From Flavobacterium psychrolimnae (GTDB lineage: Bacteria; Bacteroidota; Bacteroidia; Flavobacteriales; Flavobacteriaceae), in assembly GCF_003312425.1 (NCBI RefSeq), contig NZ_QNUX01000003.1, positions 186,001 to 250,000 of the forward strand: a stretch of 64,000 bases of DNA. Reading direction: 5' to 3'. Made by a program: the position numbers and the translations under genes. Of the stretch, positions 44,168-53,270 are shown one piece after another (positions within the stretch are counted from its first letter, which is position 1; every line of letters begins with the position of its first letter). The notes beneath the pieces are model-generated. The model made no database searches and had not been told where the DNA came from. It was given only the letters and a program-made list of their open reading frames with translations.

Positions 44168-44920
44168 CTAATACTTTTTGATTTCGAAATTCTCGCCATC
44201 AAATACACCATAAGTAAAATATGTAATCCAGTCGCCTAGATTCACATACTCGGCATTTTCTCCTACAGTTACTTTCATAGGCAAATGACGGTGTCCGAAA
44301 ATAAGGTAATTATAGTGTTTGGTTTCCAGTTTTCTTTTGGAATAAAGAATCAGCCATTCGTTGTCTTCGCCAAGAAAAGTCACATCTTCATCGCCAGAAA
44401 TGAGTTTGTTTTTTACAGAAAGGTATTGCGCCAGTTTCACACCAATATCCGGATGAATCCATCTAAAAAGCCATTTAAAAAACGGATTTGTAAATATTTT
44501 TTTCATGCGTTTGTACCCTAGATCGCCTGGACCTTTTCCGTCTCCGTGGCCAATAAGGAATGTTTTATCTCCAAAAGTGTATTCTTGATTGTCATGAAAC
44601 ACAGGAATATTCAGTTCTTTCTGGAAATAATCCTCCATCCATAAATCATGGTTTCCCACAAAGAAATAAATAGGGATTCCGCTGTCACGGATTTCGGCGA
44701 GTTTGCCTAAAACACGAATAAATCCTTTTGGGACTACGGTTTTGTATTCGAACCAAAAATCAAATAAATCGCCCAACAGAAAAATAGCTTCTGCATCGCC
44801 TTTTACCTCGTCGAGCCAAGCCACGAATTTTTGTTCTCTAGGAAAACTCAATTCAGGTGTTGGTGCGCCAAAATGCTGATCGGAGGCGAAATATATTTTT
44901 TTGTTATTGGGTAATTGCAT
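44168..44920 (-). CDS. lpxH: UDP-2,3-diacylglucosamine diphosphatase
   Basis: 250 residues, a metallophosphoesterase that hydrolyses UDP-2,3-diacylglucosamine to lipid X in lipid A synthesis. Metal-binding motifs in order: ASDQHFGAP (DxH), FLLGDLFDFWFEY, FFVGNHDLWM, GHGDGKGPGD and FGHRHLP. A peripheral inner-membrane enzyme with no signal peptide. It follows queD by 4 bp and is co-transcribed on -. Confidence 0.9.
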   Translation of the reverse strand: MQLPNNKKIYFASDQHFGAPTPELSFPREQKFVAWLDEVKGDAEAIFLLGDLFDFWFEYKTVVPKGFIRVLGKLAEIRDSGIPIYFFVGNHDLWMEDYFQKELNIPVFHDNQEYTFGDKTFLIGHGDGKGPGDLGYKRMKKIFTNPFFKWLFRWIHPDIGVKLAQYLSVKNKLISGDEDVTFLGEDNEWLILYSKRKLETKHYNYLIFGHRHLPMKVTVGENAEYVNLGDWITYFTYGVFDGENFEIKKY

Positions 44921-44924
44921 GAAG

Positions 44925-45389
44925 TTACAGTATGGATTTCATATTATCACTGGCAAACCATTCTGCAAAAGAAGATTCGGTTTCTTGCAGTTTTAAGGAA
45001 AAAAGAGTGATTCCTTGTGGTAATCTATTGATGATTCTTTGAGAAAAATCAACTACCATGTTTTCACTCGTTGGTTGGTAATCAACCAATATAACATGAT
45101 GTCCGCGGGTCATTAATTCATTTGCCAATTCGATATGCGGCGTTGTTCCGTTAAAAACTGTCGCATGGTCAAATTGATCTACAATTTCTTCTTTTACAAT
45201 TTTCTTTAAATCCGTGAAGTCAATCACCATTCCAAATTTTACATTGGAACGATCCGTAATTGGAGTTCCAATTACCGTTACTGACAATTTATAACTATGT
45301 CCGTGAACATTTTTACATTTCCCGTCATAACCGTATAAAGCGTGTCCGGTTTCGAAACTAAATTGTTTTGTAATTCTGATATTGCTCAT
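44925..45389 (-). CDS. queD: 6-carboxytetrahydropterin synthase / PTPS family
   Basis: 154 residues. Zinc ligands are in FSFETGHALYG and CKNVHGHSYKLSV; the catalytic Cys is the C of KCKNVHGH, with Asp and His in VVDFTDLKK and QFDHATVFN. QueD makes 6-carboxy-tetrahydropterin for queuosine; closely related enzymes make 6-pyruvoyl-tetrahydropterin. The Cys-xxx-HGH pattern favours QueD. The mid-region is slightly longer than E. coli QueD. First gene of the queD-lpxH operon. Confidence 0.88.
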   Translation of the reverse strand: MSNIRITKQFSFETGHALYGYDGKCKNVHGHSYKLSVTVIGTPITDRSNVKFGMVIDFTDLKKIVKEEIVDQFDHATVFNGTTPHIELANELMTRGHHVILVDYQPTSENMVVDFSQRIINRLPQGITLFSLKLQETESSFAEWFASDNMKSIL

Positions 45390-45593
45390 CGGAGTTTAAT
45401 TTTGATGCAAATTTAGCAAATTGATATGAGAAATGAGATGTAAATGTGGGGCAAACGATTTTAAGGAATTAAAACCCGAGTAAGCATAAAAAATGTAATA
45501 GTTAAACCATTAAGAAATGAAGAAAAATTAAGTTAAGGTTTTAATGAACCTTAATTTCATAATGGTAAAAAAATAATTTGGATTGCACTGAGG

Positions 45594-45684
45594 TCTAGCC
45601 CTGATGGGAACGACATCCTTTTTATAAGGTGATTTTTCTTCACCTTATAAAAAGATATAGTGAACAGCAGGAAATAGCTCCTGA
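45594..45684 (+). repeat. Mosaic hairpin element, copy B
   Basis: Left end CTAGCCCTGATGGGAACGAC, core hairpin TTTTTATAAGGTGA / TCACCTTATAAAAA (45618-45653), right end GATATAGTGAACAGCAGG then AAATAGCTCCTGA. It ends 6 bp before the enoyl-CoA hydratase stop (leftward) and fills much of the 300-bp gap 45390-45689, which has no gene. Confidence 0.75.
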
Positions 45685-45689
45685 AAAAA

Positions 45690-46457
45690 TTACTTTTTGA
45701 ATTGAGACAACGCTTTTCTGGTAAAATCTGACAGCACCAATTTACCCGAAATCGCGGCACGTTCCAACAGCAATGTGTCCCAATGTTGCGTTCCTTCCCA
45801 CAAAACTTTTTTCATTTCCAGTAAAGCTTCAGGATTATAACTGGATAATTTAGCGCTGAAATCAGCTATTGCGGCATCCAGTTCTTCGACTGTTTCGAAA
45901 GTATTGGCGTACAATCCTTTGGCTGCGGCCCAATCAGCAGTTTTCCATTCGTGAGCTGCGAGCGTCATTTCTGCCATTGCCGTCTTTCCGATTTTTTTAG
46001 AAACAACGGGTTCAATCACAAAGGGACCAATTCCGATGGCCAATTCTGATAGTTTTATTGATGCGTTTTTTGTAGCCAAGGTGTAATCACAAGCGGATGC
46101 AATTCCTACGCCGCCGCCAACTGCTTTTCCATGAACCCGGCCCACAATAAGCTTGGAACACGAACGCATGGCATTGATTAAATGTGCAAATCCAGAGAAA
46201 AAATGGGCTCCTGCGGCTTCATCCGAAACGGCCAAAAGTTCATCAAAAGAAGCGCCTGCACAAAAAGCTCCCGAGCCTTCACTTTGAATAACAATCACCG
46301 AAACAGCTGGATTTGAACTCAAAACAGCGAACTCATTCGTTAAACGATCTAACAATTCTCTGGGAAAAGAATTGCTCGAAGGATGACCAAATGAAAGGGT
46401 TGCGATTTTGTTTTCGATTGTTGTGAAGAGCGAACCTGTTGGGTTTTCTGATACCAT
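45690..46457 (-). CDS. Enoyl-CoA hydratase/isomerase family protein
   Basis: 255 residues with the crotonase fold: SFGHPSSNSFPRELLDRL, oxyanion-hole segments GAFCAGASFDELL and VGRVHGKAVGGGVGIASACDY, then TKNASIKLSELAIGIGPFV. The two catalytic Glu positions of true hydratases are not both evident, so the reaction (hydratase, isomerase, or phenylacetate-type) is open. The start MVSENPTGSLFTTIE is the first plausible ATG. Monocistronic between the mosaic element and tRNA-Ala. Confidence 0.85.
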   Translation of the reverse strand: MVSENPTGSLFTTIENKIATLSFGHPSSNSFPRELLDRLTNEFAVLSSNPAVSVIVIQSEGSGAFCAGASFDELLAVSDEAAGAHFFSGFAHLINAMRSCSKLIVGRVHGKAVGGGVGIASACDYTLATKNASIKLSELAIGIGPFVIEPVVSKKIGKTAMAEMTLAAHEWKTADWAAAKGLYANTFETVEELDAAIADFSAKLSSYNPEALLEMKKVLWEGTQHWDTLLLERAAISGKLVLSDFTRKALSQFKK

Positions 46458-46563
46458 AGCGGGGATTTTGATGTAAAGTTAAAAAAAGTAAAGTAGGATT
46501 TGGCTTTTTTTCAAATAGAATAGATTTGTAATTTGAAATTTGCTTTTTGGAAAATTTATATGT

Positions 46564-46571
46564 TATATTTG
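46564..46571 (+). promoter_or_regulatory. -7 promoter element TATATTTG for tRNA-Ala
   Basis: A perfect TAnnTTTG ending 11 bp before the tRNA 5' end. Confidence 0.65.
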
Positions 46572-46582
46572 CGAACACGTTT

Positions 46583-46656
46583 GGGGGATTAGCTCATTTG
46601 GCTAGAGTACTTGCCTGGCAGGCAAGGGGTGACCGGTTCGAATCCGGTATTCTCCA
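46583..46656 (+). tRNA. tRNA-Ala (anticodon GGC)
   Basis: A complete cloverleaf: acceptor GGGGGAT / ATTCTCC, D stem GCTC / GAGT, anticodon stem CTTGC / GCAAG around CTGGCAG (anticodon GGC), T stem ACCGG / CCGGT with TTCGAAT. The acceptor contains the G3:U70 wobble, the alanine identity element. The terminal CCA is not encoded. Confidence 0.95.
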
Positions 46657-46661
46657 CAAAC

Positions 46662-46704
46662 AAAAACCGTAAAATCTTTTAAATAAGAGTTTACGGTTTT
46701 TTTA
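46662..46704. terminator. Terminator after tRNA-Ala
   Basis: AAAACCGTAAA and TTTACGGTTTT form an 11-bp stem with a long loop and a T7 tract. It can also end mtgA transcription from the other side. Confidence 0.8.
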
Positions 46705-46723
46705 TTTTTATAATAAAAGACAA

Positions 46724-47470
46724 CTATTTCGAATAATCTATTTTACCAACAGTTCGCATCACACGGACAATTTTAGCTTTTCGTCTGTTAATATATGAAG
46801 AAGAACTGGTAGCCGAATATTTTCTAGGATTGGGCAAAATCGCTGCGATTCCTGCTGCTTGCATCGGTGTGAGACTCGATGCATCTTTTCTGTACCAATG
46901 CTCTGCAGCCGCTTGTGCTCCATAGACACCATTCCCCATTTCGATACTATTCAAGTACACTTCCATGATGCGTTCTTTTCCCCAAATAATTTCAATCAGA
47001 ACGGTGAAATACGCTTCAAGTCCTTTTCTCAAATAACTTCGCCCTTGCCAAAGAAATACATTTTTGGCTGTTTGTTGCGATATGGTGCTTCCTCCTTTTA
47101 TTCTTCGGCCTCTTTCATTGCTTTTATATGCTTTTTGCATCGCGACAAAATCAAAACCATTGTGTTTCAAGAACGTTCCATCTTCACTAGCTATAACTGC
47201 TTTTTGAAGATTCATGGAGATATTTTCAATTGGTTCCCAGTCGTGGCTGAAAAAAACCTCTTTCCCGGCTGTTTTGTTTTCAATCGCCCGAATCACCATT
47301 AAAGGCGTAAACGGAACGGGGACAAATTTAAAAAAAACCACAAAAAATAAAGAAAGTCCGAAGAACCATAACAATACTTTGAATAAAAAACGGGTTAGTT
47401 TGCTCATAAAAGAGTTCGGTTCTTTTTTAACGGGTTGTCTTGATTTTCTTGGTGTTATTTTCGTTGCCAT
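46724..47470 (-). CDS. mtgA: Monofunctional peptidoglycan transglycosylase
   Basis: 248 residues. A cytoplasmic basic N terminus, one membrane anchor (FLFKVLLWFFGLSLFFVVFF, about 28-47), then a GT51 domain: catalytic Glu in ASEDGTFLKHNGFD, GGSTISQQTAKNVFLW, EIIWGKERIMEVYLNSIE and GVYGAQAAAEHWYRK. No transpeptidase domain follows, so this is the monofunctional form that polymerises lipid II. Its start overlaps the stop of the FAD oxidoreductase by one base. Confidence 0.95.
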   Translation of the reverse strand: MATKITPRKSRQPVKKEPNSFMSKLTRFLFKVLLWFFGLSLFFVVFFKFVPVPFTPLMVIRAIENKTAGKEVFFSHDWEPIENISMNLQKAVIASEDGTFLKHNGFDFVAMQKAYKSNERGRRIKGGSTISQQTAKNVFLWQGRSYLRKGLEAYFTVLIEIIWGKERIMEVYLNSIEMGNGVYGAQAAAEHWYRKDASSLTPMQAAGIAAILPNPRKYSATSSSSYINRRKAKIVRVMRTVGKIDYSK

Positions 47471-48582
47471 TATACTAAATCTGCTAATTCTGTTCCAATT
47501 AAACTTCCTATTGCCACTCCCATTCCACCCAATCGCACGCCACAGTAGACATTATCGGACAGTTGTGTAACGATTGGATTCTTGCTATTGCCAATACCCA
47601 TAATCCCGCTCCAACGGTGTGCAATTTGAAAATCCTGCTGAGGCAAAATTACTTCTTTTAATAATTGTTCCAATTTTTTTTGGACGATTTCTGTTTGTCC
47701 AAATTCGGTTGTGTTTTCCGTCTCAAAATCCAGGTTTCTTCCTCCGCCTAATAGTATTCTGTCGCCAATATTCCTGAAATAATAATACCCTCTATCCAAA
47801 TGAAAAGTGCCTTTTATGTCTAAATTTTTAATGGGTTCTGTAATTAAAACCTGTGCTCTGGCTGGTTTAACAGCTCCATTTTTCAATGTATGGGCAAAAC
47901 CGTTCGTAGCAAACAATATTTTTTTGGTACTGAAACTGAAATCGCCAAGCGCCACTTCCACTCCATTTCCTTTGTCCAAATAAGAGGTGACAGTTTGTTG
48001 GTTTAAAATTAAAATATTTTTAGAAAACGCTTCTTTCAATAACGCCTGCATCATATTTCCGGTATCAATCTGTGCTTCAAATGGATTAAAAACTAAATAT
48101 TCCTGTATCCCGCCAAATCCAAAACGATCTACTTCTTTGGCAAAAACATCCGCTTTGAAAAGTGGTCTTAAAATTTCATTGATGAACGGTAATTTCCCGA
48201 CACATTCACTGTAACAACTTTCATCGTCTTTTAAAAACAACTCATATCCGCCATACGGTTTGAAATCTATCGTGTCATCACCGAGTCTTTTTCGCAACAA
48301 TTGCAATCCTTTCCAACGTTTTTGGATAAGATGAATCACTTCTTCTTCCGAGTGGGATTTCAGATCGTCTATAATTTCTGAAAGACTTCCGAAACACGCA
48401 AAACCAGCATTTTTAGTACTTGCGCCTTGCGGCAACATTCCTTTTTCCAGGGCTAGAATTTTGCTTTCCGGGAATCTTTCTCGTAAGCGCAATGCAGCGT
48501 GCAAGCCAACAATACCGCTTCCTACGATGGTATAATCGACATCAGTAAACCAGTTTTTTAATTCCCAATAGCTCAAATCCAT
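47470..48582 (-). CDS. FAD-dependent (DAO-type) oxidoreductase
   Basis: 370 residues. FAD-binding Rossmann motif DYTIVGSGIVGLHAALRLRE (about 16-35), then LALEKGMLPQGASTKNAGFA, as in D-amino-acid/glycine oxidase-type DAO proteins, and the C-terminal GVRLGGMGVAIGSLIG. The signature RWSGIMGIG fits substrate-domain loops of this family. The amine or sugar-acid substrate is not known. Upstream gene of mtgA in the same operon (1-bp overlap). Confidence 0.85.
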   Translation of the reverse strand: MDLSYWELKNWFTDVDYTIVGSGIVGLHAALRLRERFPESKILALEKGMLPQGASTKNAGFACFGSLSEIIDDLKSHSEEEVIHLIQKRWKGLQLLRKRLGDDTIDFKPYGGYELFLKDDESCYSECVGKLPFINEILRPLFKADVFAKEVDRFGFGGIQEYLVFNPFEAQIDTGNMMQALLKEAFSKNILILNQQTVTSYLDKGNGVEVALGDFSFSTKKILFATNGFAHTLKNGAVKPARAQVLITEPIKNLDIKGTFHLDRGYYYFRNIGDRILLGGGRNLDFETENTTEFGQTEIVQKKLEQLLKEVILPQQDFQIAHRWSGIMGIGNSKNPIVTQLSDNVYCGVRLGGMGVAIGSLIGTELADLV

Positions 48583-48636
48583 GTTTAAATATTTTTCATA
48601 AAATTAATAATTTTTTGGATTTATTCTCAATTTATT

Positions 48637-48743
48637 TCAGGAGCTAATCCCGCTATCCGTTTCAATCTTTCTAGTCCTGAACTTGTTTCAGAATCCTGAA
48701 ACAAGTTCAGGACTAGAAAGGATTTCCACTTTTATCGGGGCTA
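48637..48743 (-). repeat. Mosaic hairpin element, copy C (reverse orientation)
   Basis: Read on -, the left end is TAGCCCCGAT, the right end is GGATAGCGGG followed by ATTAGCTCCTGA, and the core is a 25-bp perfect inverted repeat (48667-48691 / 48696-48720) with the unit AGTCCTGAACTTGTTTCAG. The ends match copies A and B; the core does not. It occupies half of the gap between the FAD oxidoreductase and S9 peptidase genes. Confidence 0.75.
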
Positions 48744-48819
48744 AAAAGCAAGTGTTAAAAACGAAAAAACATCAATTTAAATTGGCTAATTTTAGCATTC
48801 GAAAAAATCAATTAATACA

Positions 48820-50721
48820 ATGAAAAAAATACTGTTTATACCCTTATTAATGATGAGTTTAACTGCTATGGCACAAAATGTAATGACTTCGGAACTGCTC
48901 TGGAAATTAGGAAGAGTAACTCCTTTAGGCATTTCCAAAGATGGAAAAAATATAGTTTATAAAGTGACCACTCCTTCGGTCCAAGAAAACAAATCGGACT
49001 CTAAATTCTACATTTTACCTGTAAATGGAGGAAATCCAACTGAAGTAAAAGATACCAAAAACCTATTAAAAGACAAAAATACTTCTCCAGATGGGAAATA
49101 TATCGTTTACAATGAAGAAGTAAAAATCGAAAAAGTCCACGGAAAAGATTTTTATCCAGAACTGGAAAAATCAGACGTTCAAATCTATGACGGGTTGAAT
49201 TACCGCCATTGGGACACTTGGAACGAAGGTAAATACAACCATGTTTTTTACAAAGAAAACAAAGAAGGCTCAGCGGGAATTGACATTCTGAAAGGCGAAA
49301 ATTTTGACAGTCCACAAAAACCTTTTGGTGGAGACGAAGATTACACTTGGTCGCCAGACAGCAAAAGTATCTTGTACGTTAGCAAGAAAAAAGCAGGAAC
49401 CGATTATGCTGTTTCTACCAACACCAATATTTTCGAATACAATCTGGAAACAGGAAAAACCAGCAATAGAACTGAGGAAAACCTAGGATATGATACGGCT
49501 CCACAATTTTCTCCAACAGGAAATTTGACTTGGTTGCAAATGAAACGCGACGGTTATGAAGCCGATAAAAACGACCTGATGGTGAGTTTCAAAGGAATGA
49601 AAATGAACTTAACGGCGAATTGGGACGGAACAGTTGATCATTTTATTTGGAGTCCTGACGGAAAAAAAATCTATTTTGTGGCGCCGATAGACGGAACAAA
49701 ACAATTGTTTGAAGTTAATTTTCCAGGTCTGACCAAAATAGCAATCAGCGTTCGCCAAATCACAACTGGCGATTTTGATGTCAATGATTTAGTTGGTTTC
49801 TCAGGCGATAAAATCATCGTAACGAAAACCGACATGAATCATGCGGCGGAAATTTTTTCATATAATTTAAACAAAAATACTTGGAAACAAATTTCCAATG
49901 TCAATACGGCAACCTATAATTCTTTGGCGTTAAGCAAAACCGAAAGGCGATATGTAACGACGACGGATGGCAAAAAAATGTTGGTTTGGGTCGTTCTTCC
50001 GCCTAATTTTGATGCCACAAAAAAATACCCAACTCTTTTGTATTGTCAGGGTGGACCGCAATCTGCATTGACACAATTTTATTCCTACCGATGGAATCTA
50101 CAGCTGATGGCTGCCAACGGCTATATTGTTGTGGCTCCAAACCGTCGCGGAATGCCGGGTCACGGTGTAGAATGGAATGAGCAAATCAGCAAAGACTGGG
50201 GCGGACAAGTGATTAACGATTACTTATCGGCGATTGATGATGTGGCGAAGGAAAAATATGTTGATGCAAGCCGTTTAGGATGCGTTGGCGCCAGTTACGG
50301 CGGATATTCCGTTTTCTATTTAGCGGGAATACACAACAACCGATTTAAAACATTTATTGCCCACGATGGCGTTTTTAATACCCAAAGTATGTTTGGAACT
50401 ACTGAGGAAGTTTTCTTTAGCAACTGGGATTTTGGTGGTGCATATTGGGAGAAAGACAATGTTGTAGCTCAAAAAGCCTACACGACTTTTAATCCAATGA
50501 CTTTGGTAGAAAAATGGAACAAACCTATTTTAATTATTCAGGGCGGAAAAGATTTTCGTGTACCAATTGGACAAGGTCAAGAAGCGTTCCAAGCAGCACA
50601 ATTACGTGGCATAAAAAGTAGATTCTTGTATTTTCCGGAAGAAAACCATTGGGTGTTGAAACCTCAAAATGCTCAGGTTTGGCAAGGTGAATTTTTTAAA
50701 TGGCTGAAAGAGACGTTGTAG
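48820..50721 (+). CDS. S9 family peptidase (prolyl-oligopeptidase type)
   Basis: 633 residues. Signal peptide MKKILFIPLLMMSLTAMAQ (cleaved about residue 19), so exported. An N-terminal beta-propeller (about 25-385) of the TolB-like type has repeats such as SPDGKYIVYNEE, WSPDSKSILYVS and WSPDGKKIYFVA. The C-terminal alpha/beta hydrolase has nucleophile GASYGGYSVF, Asp in IQGGKDFRVP and His in EENHWVL. It releases dipeptides or acylated residues from peptides in the periplasm. Monocistronic, flanked by terminators. Confidence 0.93.
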   Translation: MKKILFIPLLMMSLTAMAQNVMTSELLWKLGRVTPLGISKDGKNIVYKVTTPSVQENKSDSKFYILPVNGGNPTEVKDTKNLLKDKNTSPDGKYIVYNEEVKIEKVHGKDFYPELEKSDVQIYDGLNYRHWDTWNEGKYNHVFYKENKEGSAGIDILKGENFDSPQKPFGGDEDYTWSPDSKSILYVSKKKAGTDYAVSTNTNIFEYNLETGKTSNRTEENLGYDTAPQFSPTGNLTWLQMKRDGYEADKNDLMVSFKGMKMNLTANWDGTVDHFIWSPDGKKIYFVAPIDGTKQLFEVNFPGLTKIAISVRQITTGDFDVNDLVGFSGDKIIVTKTDMNHAAEIFSYNLNKNTWKQISNVNTATYNSLALSKTERRYVTTTDGKKMLVWVVLPPNFDATKKYPTLLYCQGGPQSALTQFYSYRWNLQLMAANGYIVVAPNRRGMPGHGVEWNEQISKDWGGQVINDYLSAIDDVAKEKYVDASRLGCVGASYGGYSVFYLAGIHNNRFKTFIAHDGVFNTQSMFGTTEEVFFSNWDFGGAYWEKDNVVAQKAYTTFNPMTLVEKWNKPILIIQGGKDFRVPIGQGQEAFQAAQLRGIKSRFLYFPEENHWVLKPQNAQVWQGEFFKWLKETL

Positions 50722-50743
50722 ATTAGAACTTATAAAAGAAATT

Positions 50744-50771
50744 AAACCTCACTCACCGGTGAGGTTTTTTG
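50744..50771 (+). terminator. Terminator after the S9 peptidase
   Basis: AACCTCAC and GTGAGGTT form an 8-bp stem around TCACCG, followed by a T tract. Confidence 0.85.
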
Positions 50772-50822
50772 TTCCCTTCAAAATATTCTGAATATCTTAA
50801 CTTTAAAGCCTTTTCTAATTTT

Positions 50823-50830
50823 TATCTTTG
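50823..50830 (+). promoter_or_regulatory. -7 promoter element TATCTTTG
   Basis: A perfect TAnnTTTG ending 4 bp before the ATG of the hybrid kinase, so that mRNA is expected to be leaderless. Confidence 0.55.
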
Positions 50831-50834
50831 AAAA

Positions 50835-53270
50835 ATGGACAATAAAAAAAGCTACATTCCGATAAAAGTTTTCATCAGTTACCTAGTTTTAGTGTTGCTT
50901 TTTGGAAGCGTCGGCTGGTTTCTATATTCTGAAAACAAGAGTTTTTCTTCAACTGAAAGAAGTTTTACGGAGAAAAACGGGTCTATTTTGAAAGTAAGCA
51001 ATGTCTTGTCCGATTTGTACAAAACAGAAAGTCTGGCCAGAATCGCTATTCAGTCGGAATCCGAAAAAGATTTCAAAAATTATGTTGCAAAAACTAGAGC
51101 GCTGAAAGTTGACATTGATTCCTTGAAAGCGGCGGTTTCTACTCCATATCAAATCACATTACTGGACAGTGTACAGGTTTTATTGTCCAAAAAAATCCAG
51201 AACATTCAGCAATTAAAAGCTATAAAAAACAAAACCGAGGATGAAATCGCAGTCAGTAATGCCATCTCTGATTTGACAAAAATGGAGTCTTCGATGCGGA
51301 AACTTCAATTAGAAGATTTTGTAAAAAACCCTGCAATGATGGGCGACTATGAACGTAATGTACTCAAGAAATATGTTGCCTATCTCAATCAAAATATCCC
51401 TGATGACAGCACCAATACATTAAGTAAAAAGGCCTCTGATTCTATTTTATCTGTTTCAAAAATGTTGCTGAATGAAGTACAAAAAGAGACTGCAAATAAG
51501 AAAAAACTACTGAGTCTTGAGGAAAATAAATTGCTTCAAAACGAACTTTCAATCTCGGACCAATTGAGAAAAGTTCTGGGAATTATAGAACGAGAAATTA
51601 TTCTTAACACTACCAAAAGCTATTTAGGAAGAGAAAAATCTTTAAAGAAAACCAATCAAATTGTTACTACCGCAGCGATAATTGGGTTACTGCTGACATT
51701 ATTTTTTCTGATTTTAATACTGAATGATTTTTCAAAGACACAATCATACAAGAAACAATTGGAGGCCGCTAATCTTAAGGCTAAAAAATTACTAACCAGC
51801 AGAGAGCAACTTATTTCAACGGTAAGCCATGATTTAAAAACACCATTAAGTACTATTATTGGGTATACTGAACTACTTGGTAATTCAGATTTAAACACCA
51901 AACAATTGCACTTTACCAAGAACATCAAGGGTTCCTCCGACTATATTTCAAAACTGGTTCAGGACTTATTGGATTTCACGCAAATCGAGGCTGGAAAAAT
52001 TTCTATTGAAAAAATCGCGTTCTCTTTACCCGATATCATCACCGAAGTAAGCAACAGTGTTCAATCCGTTTACATTCAAAAACCGATACAACTCATCATT
52101 GAAATTGATCCTAAACTTCGCCAAAAAATAATTGGCGATCCGTTTCGCTTAAGACAAGTATTGTCTAATATCATAGGGAATGCTTTCAAATTTACCGAAG
52201 AAGGATTTATAAAAATTGAAGCTAACGTTCATTCAGAAGCCGATACAATGGTCATACTAATCGAAGATTCCGGTATTGGAATTGCAGATAAGAACCAACA
52301 ATTAATTTTCGAAGAATTTACACAAGCTGATGAAAAAATAGAAAAAAAATATGGTGGAACAGGTTTGGGTCTTACGATTTCCAGAAAAATGGTCGCTATT
52401 TTAGGCGGTGAATTGAGTTTGAAAAGTAAACTGGGAATAGGAAGTATTTTTGAAATCCAAATTCCGTTAATTTTTGATCCTCAATTATCTCGTAGTGAAA
52501 CACCAATCGAAATTTCAAAAAAGCAATACACCGCGATTATTATTGATGACGATCAAAGTTTATTGCAGTTGACTACAGAGGTTTTGCGGCAGCAGCAATA
52601 TGATGTTTTCCCTTTTGACAAGGCACAGGATGCGCTTTCATGGATAAAAAACAATGCTTTCGACTTTATCATTACTGATATTCAGATGCCAGTTATGGAT
52701 GGTTTTTCATTTTTGAAAGAATTACAAAACAAAACCATCTCTAATTATGAAAATCAACCTGTCATCGCTGTAACCGGAAGAAATGACATCGATTTAGAAC
52801 ACTACCAAAATTCTGGATTTACAACTGTTATCAGAAAACCTTATACCCCAAAAACTGTTTTGGCAACCATCAAAGCTATTCTAGATAATAGTGAAATTCC
52901 AGTTGTTTTACCTGCGATGAATCATCCTAAAAAAACAGCAAAAAAGTACACATTAAAATCGCTCAAATCATTCTTATCTGATGATAAAGAAGCTTTGAAA
53001 GAAATTTTAGAATCGTTTATAACGAATACAATAGAAAGTTTAAATGAATTAGAACAAGCTGCGACTGAAAGCAATTTTGAGGAAATAAAAAATATAGCCC
53101 ATAAAATGAATCCAATGTTTAAGCAGATAAAAGCATTGGATATTAGTACAATTTTAGACCAACTGGAACTTGAGGATCTTTCCTCGGATGAAATTAAAAA
53201 AGCTGTTTCCGATTTAAAAAGTAAAATAACAGCTCTTTTTGTACATCTGGAAAAGGAAAAAATTAATTAA
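50835..53270 (+). CDS. Hybrid histidine kinase with receiver and HPt-like domains
   Basis: 811 residues. TM1 (about 9-29), a helical extracytoplasmic sensor (about 30-270), TM2 (about 272-296), coiled coil, HisKA with SHDLKTPLSTI (about His332), HATPase (NIIGNAFKFTEEG; EDSGIGIAD; GGTGLGLTISRKM), receiver (IIDDDQSLLQLT; about Asp615 in ITDIQMPVMDG), then a C-terminal four-helix HPt-like domain with about His756 in NIAHKMNPMFKQI. The HPt motif is atypical (usually HxLKG). The sensor domain resembles no ligand domain I can name. The partner is probably the convergent sigma-54 regulator, whose 3' end overlaps this gene by 8 bp. Confidence 0.92.
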   Translation: MDNKKSYIPIKVFISYLVLVLLFGSVGWFLYSENKSFSSTERSFTEKNGSILKVSNVLSDLYKTESLARIAIQSESEKDFKNYVAKTRALKVDIDSLKAAVSTPYQITLLDSVQVLLSKKIQNIQQLKAIKNKTEDEIAVSNAISDLTKMESSMRKLQLEDFVKNPAMMGDYERNVLKKYVAYLNQNIPDDSTNTLSKKASDSILSVSKMLLNEVQKETANKKKLLSLEENKLLQNELSISDQLRKVLGIIEREIILNTTKSYLGREKSLKKTNQIVTTAAIIGLLLTLFFLILILNDFSKTQSYKKQLEAANLKAKKLLTSREQLISTVSHDLKTPLSTIIGYTELLGNSDLNTKQLHFTKNIKGSSDYISKLVQDLLDFTQIEAGKISIEKIAFSLPDIITEVSNSVQSVYIQKPIQLIIEIDPKLRQKIIGDPFRLRQVLSNIIGNAFKFTEEGFIKIEANVHSEADTMVILIEDSGIGIADKNQQLIFEEFTQADEKIEKKYGGTGLGLTISRKMVAILGGELSLKSKLGIGSIFEIQIPLIFDPQLSRSETPIEISKKQYTAIIIDDDQSLLQLTTEVLRQQQYDVFPFDKAQDALSWIKNNAFDFIITDIQMPVMDGFSFLKELQNKTISNYENQPVIAVTGRNDIDLEHYQNSGFTTVIRKPYTPKTVLATIKAILDNSEIPVVLPAMNHPKKTAKKYTLKSLKSFLSDDKEALKEILESFITNTIESLNELEQAATESNFEEIKNIAHKMNPMFKQIKALDISTILDQLELEDLSSDEIKKAVSDLKSKITALFVHLEKEKIN

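Noticed and set aside
45557..45760. Minus-strand frame of 67 codons overlapping the enoyl-CoA hydratase end
   Set aside because: It runs through the mosaic hairpin element and overlaps the real gene in another frame.
46583..46656. Reading the first tRNA as Gly
   Set aside because: The 7-nt loop gives anticodon GGC, and G3:U70 marks alanine.
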